Shown here in pieces: positions 51,946-63,299 of a stretch of DNA of 64,000 nucleotides. The notes under the pieces were generated by a model, which saw only the letters and a list, made by a program, of their open reading frames with translations, searched no databases and was not told the origin of the DNA. A program made the position numbers and the translations under genes. Every line of letters begins with the position of its first letter. Within the stretch, counting starts at the first letter, position 1. Source of the stretch: Urechis unicinctus (taxonomy: Eukaryota > Annelida > Polychaeta > Xenopneusta > Urechidae); assembly GCA_034190875.2 (NCBI GenBank), contig CM067343.1, positions 20,257,374 through 20,321,373 of the forward strand. Reading direction: 5' to 3'.

Positions 51946-52505
51946 TAGATATATAATATAAACGGTAAAATTTTGATTTATCCCATTGCCTACCCACCAT
52001 GACCATCCACATAAGTGACAAGGGATTTGCACAAAAATATAACAACCTTTCGCCGAGCTTATTTTATGAGTTTGAGAGATTAAGTATCGAGGCAATTGAC
52101 CCGCCTTCATCAAACCTTTGCTGTTTATGAAAGGAGGTGATAGCTGTGGCACCGGCAACTATACAGCTACCCTTATATACGAGACAATCATTATACCCGG
52201 ACTTAGGTCATAATACATATGCTAACAGTAGTGCTTACGCTCCAAGCAACAACTAACTACCATAATTTTACCCAAGGCCCAGTTTCTCACAATATCTCTC
52301 TATTTCCGTAGTACCCTAATTGTAAAGGTGGCACACAGTTAAAATACATGTCAGAGTTTGTCCAACGATCGATAAACAAATATCCCAGTTAATGATGAAG
52401 TTGTTGTGAATTATAGCATTGTCACGGTGACAAATATTAACACAGGCAAATTCACCATTAGTTGAAGAGAAATAACATTACCCAGCCTTTAGAGTGTCTC
52501 TCTTA
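51946..52505. other. No gene recognised
   Basis: AT-rich sequence. The minus-strand frame at 51907-52158 shows no motif. Confidence 0.45.
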
Positions 52506-52506
52506 G

Positions 52507-53210
52507 AAGGAAAACCATGTGTTCCGTGTTCCATTGCGCATTAGAATGTCCTTTGTGGACCACACAGCCATCGAGCATAGGCCCTAACCTTGAACGATAA
52601 ACGGTCGCCGGTGAATTAAATATTTTAGCACTGTCAGGTCATGTCTTCTGTTGTTAACCTTGGCTTGTAGGCGGACAGGATTATGAAATTGAGACCCACG
52701 TGATATTTTAACTACAGTTCTCATGAGCTCCTGACCAATGCATCAGAGTATATATTGACCTGGGTCCATTGTACAATCTGCCAACGTTGATGGTGCCATA
52801 AAGGTTTGTGCATTGTGGGCTCGCAAGGGGCGCTGTCCAAGAACCACAACCTTCCTCGTACCTCACCGTCGGGATATCACCTCGCTGATAGTGATGTTAA
52901 TCTCCCGAATTCCCTTTTATTTTCATTACGATTCTCAATTACGACATTTGTCAGGTATGCATTGATATGCATATGCCTTGCGTGGAATAGGAGAACCGAA
53001 CATCTTTTCCAATTCCATGATGCATGTGCGTTGTTCATTAGACAACTGACCCGAATTACCATTGGCATATAGAGTGTTTAGTAGTAGCCGTCCGCGAGAT
53101 AATGTTCAATATTGCCCTATTAATTAGAGTTAGCGCAGAAACGTCTACGTTTGATCTGATAACGCATAGCTTACTTGATCAATACAGATGGAAGTTATTC
53201 TTATGATACA
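52507..53210 (+). repeat. Diverged segmental repeat; left flank of virus-like insertion
   Basis: This matches 840-1310 and then, without the element found there, continues as 2186-2385. The alignment is lost after about 53205, close to where base composition changes, so the left boundary of the foreign block lies near here. Confidence 0.7.
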
Positions 53211-53313
53211 TTTAAATAGCATCAGAGATACAGTTGGCAATAATCATGAGCAGTATAGGTAATAGGGGTTGCAGCACACCTCTCAAATGGTTGGGAGCCT
53301 CTCGGCAGGCCGT

Positions 53314-53420
53314 GAGTTACAGGGGGTAGGGAGGCCCTTGAGTCGCAGGGGAGAGGGAGGCACACGAGTCGAAGTGGGTAGGGGAGCCATGAGTCGCAGT
53401 GGTTAGGGCAGAACCTATAC
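53314..53420. repeat. GC-rich minirepeat, four units of 25-26 bases
   Basis: Units begin with 'gagt(c/t)' at 53314, 53340, 53366 and 53391 and contain 'aggggga/gtgggtagg'-type G-rich sequence. It is strongly different in composition from the AT-rich host repeats and sits at the left edge of the virus-like block. Confidence 0.75.
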
Positions 53421-53469
53421 TACTAGCCTACAGGGTCTATCCATAGAAGTCTTTAAACGTAAACATCCT

Positions 53470-54222
53470 TTAACCGTCCAAACCAGACCCCGTGTAAGTT
53501 TCATTTTTCACGCGGGCGAGGTCCTCTTTAAACTGAGCAACCTTAGCGTTGTTCTGCTCAAAAAGTCGGGATCGGGACGAGCGGTTATCAATCTCATTGT
53601 AAAGAGCTTCCAACAGTAGAACGCCCCCGTCGGCCTCTCCGCGGTCCCACTCGGTCTTCCCGGCCAAGGACCATGATGCTCCTGTTCCACGTCCAGGCAA
53701 CTATTAAACCTCCCGTTTGCGCTATAGTCGCCGTCTTCGAGGCCCTCAATCAACGCCCTCACCCAAGCCACGTCTCTTTATACTTCTTCCGATCCTTGTG
53801 ACACAGCTGGTTATACGCCTGAGCCCTCCCCAGGTCATCGTACGCGCATAACCTGAAGACGCAGTTGACGAATACCCCGATGGTCGCCACCGGACAGTGG
53901 TGCAACCCCAACAGAACCTGAGGCTAATACATGTTCGGAATCACCCTCCCAGGACTCCGAGTGTAGGGGCACTTTATCTCGAGCAGCACAACCTCCTCGG
54001 GATTTCCCCGACAGAAAGCATCCACCCAACCCCGCCGGATCGGGAGCACACAAAAGCCATCTGGAGAGTAGGCTGTTGAGCCGCCTTGAATATAGATATT
54101 GTTTCCGTAGACCTTGGTGTCGTACACCTTTACCAATACCCCAATTGCAACCTCCTCAAAAGTCTGACCCCAGGGACAGGGCACGCTAAAGCGAACACCC
54201 TCGTTGCTAGTTTTTTTTCAGT
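53470..54222 (-). pseudogene. YqaJ / lambda-exonuclease-type recombinase nuclease, broken
   Basis: The minus-strand frame from 54184 to 53924 shows the family hallmarks in order. WGQTFEE near residue 5 provides the early Glu region. SPDG has its catalytic Asp at about residue 42. LEIKCPY supplies the ExK pair at about residues 69 and 71. This is the PD-(D/E)xK fold active site of lambda exonuclease and YqaJ nucleases, which degrade one DNA strand to feed recombination. A TAG at 53924-53926 interrupts the frame right before the conserved PQV sequence, which continues in the same frame to about 53760. The C-terminal part then moves through two further frames (53771 to about 53690, then to 53470). 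A stop also lies just upstream, near 54230. All active-site residues are still readable, so decay is not ancient. Related nucleases occur in herpes-type viruses, baculoviruses, large DNA viruses and phages, and I cannot say which is closest. Confidence 0.78.
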
Positions 54223-54264
54223 CAGCTTCTTGCTTTAGCTGCTGAAGTTGTTTTGCCCTATGAT

Positions 54265-55381
54265 GGCGGAGTAGTCACTTCCATATCGATTGATTTATCC
54301 CATTTATTACAGAAACTACTGACATAACACCAGTATCAGCGCCCACGCCAGAAGACAAACCCATACGAAGGATTTTACCACTGGATAACATTGTATATCC
54401 ACAGCTTGAGACTCGAGAGGTTTGGCCCTGCCCCCATCAACAAAAGACCACCCATATCCTGTGCGAAGAGAGCGCACCATCAAGCATGTTGTGCGTGGTA
54501 CTGACTTGATCGAGGAGATCATAAAATGGGTTAAAGACGCTAAAGTTGACGGGCCACAGGGAGCTATCGTGACGACCTTAAGGAATCCATTCTCAAATCT
54601 GAATCCCCAGCACTAAGTAGCCTCTACAGGTTCCATGTCTACTACACCATCCGGAGACTTTCAGACCAAATGAGAATAGCACTGCTAGACGACGTCGCAT
54701 GGTCGGCCACCAACAACACATTTGACAAGAGAATCTACCACTAGCTCTGCCACGAGTTGCACATTGATTTCATAAAGCAAGACCAAGAGGGGGCAAACAT
54801 CGCCTGGAGTACTTTCATCCTGGAAAAATCTGAGGGGTTCACATCCCCAGGTATCTCACGGATCAACGACAGAGTATATGACAGACCTATGTCTGGGCCA
54901 TTCTTGGTGCTCAGGCACAGACCCGCTCAAAGATACTAGGTGTTGGCACGTCCTTTGATGCTCAAAAGCAATTTCAGGCCAACGTTGAGGATGCCATCAA
55001 CTCCCCAGTGGACATTCCGTCATCAATCCGACGGTATCAGAACGTCCTCCAGAATGCTTCCTGAAAGGTTGATTATGTGTTTGGAATGGGCCTTTACATG
55101 ACTCCATCGGATATGAGCCTCGCCATTGCATTTTGTTTGGCCTCAACAATCTAATTACCATTGCAACTGAGGAACAGCAAATCGGCAGCAATACTGATGT
55201 CAACGTAGTTGCTGTACCTCCAGACAGAGAAAGCTTTGACCCTCAGCCCGCCGAGCCCGCTAGAGACCGCCGAGGAGACCCTCCACCCGCTGCTCCGCCA
55301 TCTAAGCACGAGGATGAGAAAACCGCTCTTATTGTAGGCGGAATCGGTATAGGCTTAGCTGTGCTTTGGTTTGTTACGTAG
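54265..55381 (+). pseudogene. Virus-like protein with Pro-rich stalk and C-terminal membrane anchor, broken
   Basis: Protein-like sequence runs through several frames. About 54310-54420 is in one frame. 54422-54616 is in a second (includes HVVRGTDLIEEII). About 54600-54940 is in a third, with an in-frame TAG at 54742-54744. About 54895-55135 is in another, with a TGA at 55062-55064. Finally 55133-55381 gives an acidic/Pro/Ala-rich stretch followed by a hydrophobic segment (LIVGGIGIGLAVLWFV) at the extreme C-terminus. A tail anchor after a proline-rich stalk is typical of virion or host-interacting membrane proteins, but I do not recognise the family. It starts back to back with the nuclease gene and its stop lies 15 bases from the end of the next, convergent gene. 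Confidence 0.5.
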
Positions 55382-55395
55382 TAGGTCTCCGAGTA

Positions 55396-56112
55396 TCAGT
55401 AGGATAACTTCCCCACCGCAGCAGCTGCGGTCCATACATGTTCTGCCATACAAACAGCTACCTTTGCAGCTGACGTAAGCAGCCATAATACGATGGAGCC
55501 AATGATTCCAGGAAGGGCGGCTGCTGCCTTACTGGCTAGGTCATTTAGGGTTTTTGCCAAGGAGTTCAGCTGCTTTTTTAATCCTCTCCTTTACGCCGGG
55601 CTTATCAGCTGGCGTCGGTGTTGGTGCCGGGGTTGCACTAGTGCTCCCTCTGCCCGTCAAAACAACTACCAGGGTCGAGATTGCCAATCCAATCGCAGTG
55701 AGGACGGAGGCGATTGTTATGCACGCTCAGCTTGCGCTGTGTCCTCGTTAAGAAGTCTGTTGATCGTTTCCCTGGTGCGGTTAATTTGGGTTCGCAAACG
55801 TTCACGGTTTACAGATGCAGCCTCAACACGGACAAGCCACAGGTCCTGCAGCTCTGCAAGCTCATTTGCTTGCAATTTCCATGCTGGACTATCACCCCTC
55901 CCTGTCTCCTCCAGGCTTGCCATTTTAGCTTTCCACGAGTCTATATTCCCTTCTATCTCAGTTATCTTAGCTAGATTGTTGACCAGCTCAACCCTCTGAG
56001 TCTGCATAGTCTTGTCAAGCCCTATAAGCTCTCTGCGTGGTAGTTCCTTGTCTGTTTGTGTACCTATGTCCTGGATGGTATTATGAACGTGCTCTATGAA
56101 GCTTGTTTCTTC
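55396..56112 (-). pseudogene. Coiled-coil protein with two C-terminal hydrophobic segments, broken
   Basis: The minus-strand frame from about 56112 to 55717 is a Glu/Lys/Arg/Leu-rich, strongly helical, coiled-coil-like region (for example LAELQDLWLVRVEAASV). The frame then shifts and continues as a hydrophobic membrane segment (near 55700-55640) and a Thr/Pro-rich linker. After a TGA and a second shift (near 55545) it enters another hydrophobic, Ala-rich C-terminus ending at the stop 55396-55398. The open frame extends upstream to 56163, but that first stretch aligns with host repeat sequence (see 3690-3780 and 42800-42840). The true start is therefore probably inside the element. Function is unknown; a virion structural or membrane role is a guess from layout. 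Confidence 0.5.
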
Positions 56113-56117
56113 CTCTG

Positions 56118-56260
56118 TGATGTTATCACGATTTTCCCGACAGAGACAGCTATGGCATACCAATATGAGTTTTCACACCTGCGAGGAGCTGTTCTTCGGA
56201 ATGTGCTCGGCTGATCGGCTCCCAGAGCATTAGTCAAAAACCTTTGAATTCATCGTGTTA
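56118..56260 (+). repeat. Host segmental repeat at right flank of virus-like insertion
   Basis: 'gatgttatcacga' and 'acagctatggc' match 42807-42840, and 'cttcggaatgtg' onwards matches 3800-3870. This places the right boundary of the insertion close to 56112. Confidence 0.65.
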
Positions 56261-57116
56261 TTATCAGAACATTTTACACTGATCCATCATGTGACTAAAT
56301 CTCAAATGATATACATGAATAACTAGAGAATTTTCCCCCAATACCTTAAATGTAGGTGTTCTGTGCCACGGCGTTGTATATGAGCAATCGTAAGGTAGTA
56401 ATGAATTACGTAACAAATGCGGCGAAGACGATAAGAGAACGGATCTGAAGAAGCAATATCCATGCCTTTCAGATATCCTACCCTTAAACTAGACCTTGCC
56501 TGCACGGACAGTACACACTTATCTAAACTTTGCTGCCGAACTGGACAAGAGCGTCTTTTATTGCCTTGACATTATTGATACCCTGCTTCCATGGTTTCAT
56601 AAAAATTACTTTTGTTATTAATAGCTTACAGTTAATTAAGTGTAAATAAAACACGGCATTCCATGCAGTATCCCGGTCCCATGTCACAATTTGATATTGC
56701 AAGCAATATTCCAGCCCAAGTATTTCGTCGTGAAGTGGTGAATCGTCAAAACTTTTGTTGAAAACGCTATGGTAGTCGAAGTTAGCTTGTGGTAAAAATT
56801 GTAACCGGAAGCTTGTAACTAATAGTAACTTATATTTCACAGAAATATAATATTTGTTCGTGCAATGCAGATTCCATTAAGATATCATTCATTGCAAGAT
56901 CGCATGTTGATGATTTAACTCCCTGAAACAAATGCAGTGGTCTCTGCGTCCTGAGTGCATTAATAACCAATTGACGTTTTTAACGAGCCAAGAATTATTT
57001 AAAACATGTGAGGTGAATACCTTCAAAGTCTTTCGTCGTTAAATGCTTGGTTGGACAACCCATTTGATGGTCTATGCATCACTGTGGCGAGCAAAACTGA
57101 TGAGGAGGAAGAGTTA
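56261..57116 (+). repeat. Diverged fragment of unit beta
   Basis: Bases 56430-57116 align with 45480-46000, 35500-36060 and 21110-21640 (anchors 'ccttgcctgcacgg...', 'aagtggtgaatcgtc', 'cagattccattaagatatcatt'). Bases 56261-56430 show nothing recognisable. Confidence 0.75.
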
Positions 57117-57482
57117 ATGTGCTCGACGTGTCGGTGTTGTGTTTTTGATATATTTATTATACGGCAAAAAAAAGTCATCATTCAGCATTCTGCTTTTTGT
57201 CTTCCCAATTGGTATGCAGAGTGCTTTGCAGTAGCTGCATGCGATGATATACATTCACTGTTTAATGAAACATTCCCTTCCATTATATGCCGCTTGCTTA
57301 TCAAGCCTTTTCTTGATCACCTCTCGTACTGCCTAATTTCAATAAACAATCATGTCCTAACCGAATTCTTTACCCCAGTATTAAAGATACTTTCCAAGAA
57401 AATCATCATTTTGTTGACGGGACGAACACAATTGAACACATATTGCACGTGGGCAGTCAACCCTGAATTTGAGTTTGAGTAG
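57117..57482 (+). CDS. Hypothetical open frame of 121 codons, probably not a gene
   Basis: Runs from ATG 57117 to the stop at 57480-57482. It has several Cys pairs (CSTCRCC) and hydrophobic stretches but no known domain. The first 150 bases have a paralog at about 36045-36200 in which the frame is broken. It is listed because it is one of the longest frames outside microsatellites. A chance frame is the more likely explanation. Confidence 0.15.
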   Translation: MCSTCRCCVFDIFIIRQKKVIIQHSAFCLPNWYAECFAVAACDDIHSLFNETFPSIICRLLIKPFLDHLSYCLISINNHVLTEFFTPVLKILSKKIIILLTGRTQLNTYCTWAVNPEFEFE

Positions 57483-58155
57483 AAATACTGCAGTTGTTCG
57501 TCCTGTCTGCTATATATTTAACACACGCAACACGCTATATAGCTACCTCATTTATATAGCACTTTAATTAACCTACAGTATGCACAAGTGTTTGCAATGT
57601 TCACATAACGATTTGTAAAAAAGAAACCTTCACCGTATAACCATTGTGATGTAATTCAACTCGACAGCCACCCGACCGGGTTCCTTTTGATGTTTTTCCG
57701 ACAAAGGCTTGTGTTGAATTCTTACAATGCTATAACTTTGCAGACGTCTGTTGTGATGATACATTAGGTCATATAGATTTGGCATGAAACGAAGTGGCCG
57801 TCCAAGATATGTTATTGGTGTATAACAACGTCATAATGCAGTCGTACAATTGTTTCTATGAAAAATGCGCAAGATGTATACAATACACCAAAAGTTCTAT
57901 TATTGTCAAAGCAGGTTACATGACCGACACAGGGACATAAGTAATAACTGGACATGCCGTTAGGTCATCTTATCAAACGAAACATTATCAAAAGCATGGT
58001 CAGCACAGAACTAAAGTTAAGAACTTGGCTGTTTTCGCGTTTATAGCCAGAGCGTAAATAAAATTAACTTTTATCTATGGAGAGCCGTGACGTATTTTCT
58101 TCTGTACTCAAACATTGCCTAGTTGAAGTACGGCTAAGCAATTAACCACATTCTA
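57483..58155. other. No gene recognised
   Basis: AT-rich spacer without a second copy in the window. Confidence 0.5.
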
Positions 58156-58158
58156 TTT

Positions 58159-58612
<454 letters not shown>

Positions 58613-58619
58613 TTGAATT

Positions 58620-59390
58620 AATAGGGAGAAATTTCACGCTTAAAACCGCATTACTATTATCCGGAGCGGAGGATGCTGCTCGTACCCACGAAATCAACTG
58701 CTCCAGGAGAATGCCACATTACGCCAGGAACACGCTGTCGAACATGTCACCAACCGTGCTCGTAATGTAATTTACTTCTGCTGTATTGGGAAACCAGATA
58801 TACAATGTTCTGCAGCTTTGACGGGTGAACTAGCTGCAAAGTGTCATATCGGTATATTGTGTAATCTTGATATGGGTAGCTGCTCCGGGTGATATATTCG
58901 CAGAGAGAAATGATGCAACACAGCTGAAGTAACGAGAAAGCATAAAAGTTCAATAGCTCGTATGATTTAACGACCTAAATTGTTTACGCATCGTTCAGTA
59001 ATATGTTCTAGTTATGACTAATGTGCCTGTGTGGGCGGGGTCATATATAACCCGATTGAACCAAAAATAGGGCAAATAGGTATAATACATAATCTTACGC
59101 CTTGGTCATAGAAGTAATTGTATGACTGCAATATGGCATCCGTATGTTAAAACAATATATCCTTGACGGCTATTTCGTTTCATATCACTGTAACGACTTT
59201 TTGCACAACCATAGCTGTTTTGACGTATGCAAAGTAACGGCATTGTTCCAACTCAACACAAGCCTTGTGTCTGAAAACATGAAAGGAAATAACATCGCCT
59301 TGTAGCATCCTGACGGTTGCAGTAGCGTGAGTAATGGATGAGCTTCAATGGGCAATGCATCCATATGTGTGTGGACAATCACCCGGTCGG
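58620..59390 (+). repeat. Diverged fragment of unit beta with internal deletion
   Basis: Bases 58625-58930 match 21885-22265 and bases 58935-59390 match 24160-24590. The (TA)n core and about 1.9 kb of beta between them are missing. It contains the promoter module at 59033-59050. Confidence 0.8.
59033..59050 (+). promoter_or_regulatory. GC-box plus TATA-box core promoter module
   Basis: GGGCGGGG, T, CATATATAA, with upstream 'ttcagtaatatgttctagtta'. Fourth copy of the module. Confidence 0.5.
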
Positions 59391-59767
59391 GTGGCTATCT
59401 GAGTCGGTGAATATTATATACCAAAGAACTACTGTTTAGGATTTTACGACAAATCGTTGGGTGAACATTGCAAATACGTGTACATATATGATAAACAATG
59501 TTGTACAGAATGTTGTCATTTCAAACCACCAGAAGCCTGGAGGTGCAGGTGAATAATCCAAGCTGTCATATTTAATGCGCCAAATCAACCGAAAATTCAG
59601 ACTCAAAACGCTTCACCTAAATCTTTTAAAACTGTGTTTCTGGGGCAGTGTGTGGGTTTGCAGGACAACAAGTCAGATATCATTTATATGGAATGTATTA
59701 AATCCCATCCCAAAGTACTAAGGGATCTGTCTTGCAACTTGGGTCTATGACACGTTACTATATAATG
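59391..59767. other. Insertion of about 375 bases inside a beta fragment
   Basis: In unit beta the sequence runs 'cacccggtcgctgttttcaatgag' without a break. Here about 375 bases separate 'cacccggtcg' from 'gttttcaatgag'. No terminal repeats or target duplication are clear. No coding potential is seen. Confidence 0.6.
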
Positions 59768-60141
<374 letters not shown>

Positions 60142-61712
60142 CTATCCTTTATCATGCATTATGTGATCACCTATATGCAAAAATTCTTCAGAGTTGATTG
60201 TTTAATTCCGGGTTGTTTTTCACGAACAAAGTTTTCGACAATTTGTCCATGGTTATTGATGATTTTTGCTGGACAAAAATTAATAACGACCCTGACATGA
60301 AAGGATTTGCATATTCATCATCCAAATATAAGTTGAATAGGTATAGAAGCCTTACTAAATCAATATGTATTCAAGCTATGCAAATATAAACACAATCATA
60401 ACAAGACAATCAGTATGTGTACTGAATCTTTTATAACGCAAATATGCTTTTATTATAGGCAGTATCATACATCTCACACAATGCGTTCTGCAACGCGTTA
60501 TCATAAAAACGTCAGCAGCAAATGTCAATTAAAGCTGATGAAGCTGATATTGGTGACACATGACAGACACATGAAAAGGAAAGGTCAGATGGATATAAAT
60601 ATTAGCTGTTACACGTTATGACATCGCACCACATAAAATTGTATATCTCATTACGACCATAGCCTTGTTTCGGAAATGTTGGACATCGACAGGAAAGTAG
60701 GAAGTATTGCGTGGATAGCGATAAACACAATTTGACAGATGACAAGACTGACGGTGAGGTCAAAGAAGTGTCGATTCAGCGCGATCAATACTGATTCAAA
60801 AACCTGCAGCCTTAAGCATTAAGGAGGGATGCAGGATGAAGCTGTCTATTTCTCGCATCACTGCCCCGACCGACAAATTCTTTATCAAATATCCTATAAG
60901 AGGATCCCAAGTTTTCATGTTACATAAGAAATATACTGGCACATAGCTTATATGCGATAATACGGGGAATACCAGCAATCAAATTGCTCAGAGGTACATT
61001 GTTCTATAACGGTTTTTGGCAAGAGCGCATCGTCTTCCTATTTGAGTGTCACGGCAATCATGTACTGGCATTACCAGCAGGTACACAATTAGACTATACA
61101 ATAGAGAACAAATCTAAGCGACACATTCATTAGAATTTGGAACACCGCTTCATATGTAATACTAGGTTAATGTCTGTATGATATGCGTCCGTTGCTCTTC
61201 ATTTGTTAACTTTAATCAATGAGATATGATCGTAGAAATGGTATCGTTCAGAACTAGTAGTATTTCTTTGACAGTTTCATTGTTTGCACGGTATATTAAT
61301 ATATTAGCAGCGATAAGCGTTAACTAAAGTCAATCTCTAAACAAATATTGGCTTCTATCTGTCTCTGCTTTGCGCCTAAAAACGATACATCAGCAAATAA
61401 ATATTGTTTTTCTAAAACAAAACATTGAATAATGGCTTCGGATACTCCTATTTTGCATCAAATTTGACTATTCAATGCAATGTGGCTTAAAAGTATCTGC
61501 CCCTTTTCGAAATATACGCGATATCAATGACGCATGAACTGTAATGAGATTTAGAGATGATAATGCTGTAAATGAACGCATCGTTAGTTTGCGATGCAAT
61601 CCTGCAACGTCGGAGCATTCATCTTTTCGTGTTCAATTTTACGTGTTAACAGCACCCAAATGGCGGTTGGAATAGGCATGCCTATACCTTTGTGCGTATA
61701 TACATAGATTAA
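60142..61712. other. No gene recognised
   Basis: No second copy is seen. The plus-strand frame at 60198-60389 and another at 60415-60621 are moderately protein-like, and the second follows an acceptor-like 'tataggcag'. Neither carries a motif. A minus-strand frame at 60796-60978 is also unremarkable. Confidence 0.4.
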
Positions 61713-61737
61713 CGGTAATGCAGCATATGTTAATACC

Positions 61738-61744
61738 TATAAAT
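61738..61744 (+). promoter_or_regulatory. TATA box upstream of candidate exon
   Basis: TATAAAT, preceded by 'gttaatacc' and followed by a less AT-rich stretch. It is about 290 bases upstream of ATG 62032. The paralog has TATATATG at 12091. Confidence 0.4.
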
Positions 61745-62031
61745 GCCCAGCGAGAGGAGCATTAGCGAAAAAGACAAAGGTCAGACTATTGCAAATTGTA
61801 TCTCGCTCCTTGGGATAGATCGAAGAAAAATGCTTTCATCCGTGGAATGAAAGGGCAAAAGGAAAGGTACAACCTAAGCAGTGCCGGAAACATCTGGTGC
61901 AATCGAATATGGCGTTGCATCTTTTTACGTATGTTTTATATTTTCTGCACCATGCTTGATGGAATGATGGTTGCTAGGAATAGTCGATTTAGCAAAACAC
62001 AACTGTACAGGAATAACTGTAATCTCGACAG

Positions 62032-62167
62032 ATGTATGCTGCGGAAAAGCCTCAGCAATTAAGCCGACTCAATCCAATTCATCTCCTGCTTCGCTGTCCA
62101 ACTGACAAATGCGGCATTGTGCTTGGATTATTTGGTTGGATGAAGATTGATCATTGTGGTGTGTCAG
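62032..62167 (+). CDS. Candidate first coding exon with splice donor, product unknown
   Basis: An ATG at 62032 opens a frame (start MYAAEKPQQLSRLN) that stays open to 62167, where TCAG is followed by GTAAGAG, a near-perfect 5' splice donor. The block is better conserved with 12372-12508 than its surroundings, and about half of the few changes are silent. A TATA box lies upstream at 61738. I do not recognise the protein (Cys and His pairs at CPTDKCG and IDHCGV might bind metal, but this is speculation). No downstream exon was found in the window. Confidence 0.33.
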
Positions 62168-62500
62168 GTAAGAGAGAAGCAAGTGAATGAAACTTTCAAT
62201 ACATTTTATGGTACGAAAACAGAGTGATGACTTTGATGGAATGTGCTTGTGTATAACATCTCGGCAAAGCGGATAAATCGTCTTTATTTATGTACAATTC
62301 TTAGTCTAACCGCTCATGTGATTGAATGCCGATAGCTTATTGAGCTGTTATTATGGTGGCTCGAATAATGCGCAGGTATGCAAAACTTAAAAAGGGAATG
62401 CGTTGGTGTAACATGGCCAAGTTGAACATATTTATCTAACCAAGCAGCGGTATACCATACTGCTTGTATTATCGCGTCATTGGCAATGTCATCAAAGATC

Positions 62501-63159
62501 TGGTTATAATAAGATACCCCATTCGGACGTTTCTGTTGTGAAGCTCGCGACCAGCGCGCCACCTTGTTTCGTGGAAGTAAAAATGTTAGCAAAAGCGCGT
62601 GGCTCAATGGTAAAAGATAGATCGGCGATGGTATGTACTCAAAAATACCGCTGTATATCTAAACTTTTACGATTTTTTGATAGAGCCAATACTTAAAAAC
62701 AAAGCCAATTACTATTGACACCCTTTTATCATTTTGCGTGACGATTTATTAACTACAATAATATTTTTATGAACGTTAGAACAAAGTCGGTTGGACGGTA
62801 TAATTCACACTTACTCAGATGTCCTGTAGGTCTGAATTTACCCCTTTTTAAGACACAGTCGGACGTCTAGTCAACCCTTATTTAATATTATATGATCTGA
62901 TCATTGCTTTTGTCATATTTGCAGCTGAATATAATTAGTTGATTTAAGTACATGCTTTTGATTTTCCAATTGTCACCCGAACCTCCGCCAAATCAAGAAG
63001 CTGCATTGTCGGTTGATGGGGTGCCCTATGAAGACGTATGATTTTATTAAGTATTACTGTAAAATGTATTCTTGCTTATTTTGAATAACAATATAATAAT
63101 GGAATATTTCAGGACATAGCATATACTAAAAACATTGATGCAGCATGCATTTAATCACC
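62501..63159. other. No gene recognised
   Basis: Slightly GC-richer near 62520-62620. A tRNA-like 'gtggctcaatgg' (62600-62611) resembles an A box, but no good B box follows, so no tRNA or SINE is called. Confidence 0.4.
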
Positions 63160-63299
63160 ACTAACTCTCTCGCTCCATCTCTCACTTTATCTGTCTGTCT
63201 CACTGTCTGTCTCTCTCTCTGTCTCTCTATCTATCTCACTCGCCCCCTCTCAGACTGTCTCTCTCTCTCTCTCTATATATATATATAAATATTTATATA

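Larger units (their letters stand above)
53210..56112. mobile_element. Decayed DNA-virus-like insertion (three genes)
   Basis: A block clearly richer in G+C than its surroundings, holding three broken genes: a nuclease on the minus strand, a membrane-anchored protein on the plus strand diverging from it, and a coiled-coil membrane protein on the minus strand converging with the second. Host segmental-repeat sequence ends near 53205 and resumes near 56118, where the sequence again aligns with 3690-3880. YqaJ-type nucleases are known from several DNA virus groups and phages. No capsid, polymerase or integrase gene is recognised, so the block is either a fragment or an unfamiliar element. All genes carry stops or frame changes, so it is an inactive remnant. 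Confidence 0.65.
61715..62500 (+). repeat. Diverged segmental repeat (copy of 12070-12840)
   Basis: Aligned over its whole length with the segment between the alpha copies. It contains a TATA box and the conserved splice-donor block. The minus-strand 97-codon frame at 62314-62607 has a counterpart frame at about 12665-12835. Nearly all differences between them change the amino acid, so it is not under constraint. Confidence 0.8.

Noticed and set aside
55493..55999. 168-codon plus-strand frame in the virus-like block
   Set aside because: It is the complement of the coiled-coil gene. The minus strand gives the coherent helical and hydrophobic pattern.
62314..62607. 97-codon minus-strand frame whose C-terminal half is also open in the copy at 12665-12835
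   Set aside because: Differences between the copies are nearly all amino-acid changing (about 17 against 4 silent by hand count), so there is no sign of selection on the frame.
62596..62645. tRNA-like sequence with an A-box-like 'gtggctcaatgg'
   Set aside because: No matching B box (GGTTCRANNCC) follows and no cloverleaf can be drawn. At most it is a decayed SINE head.
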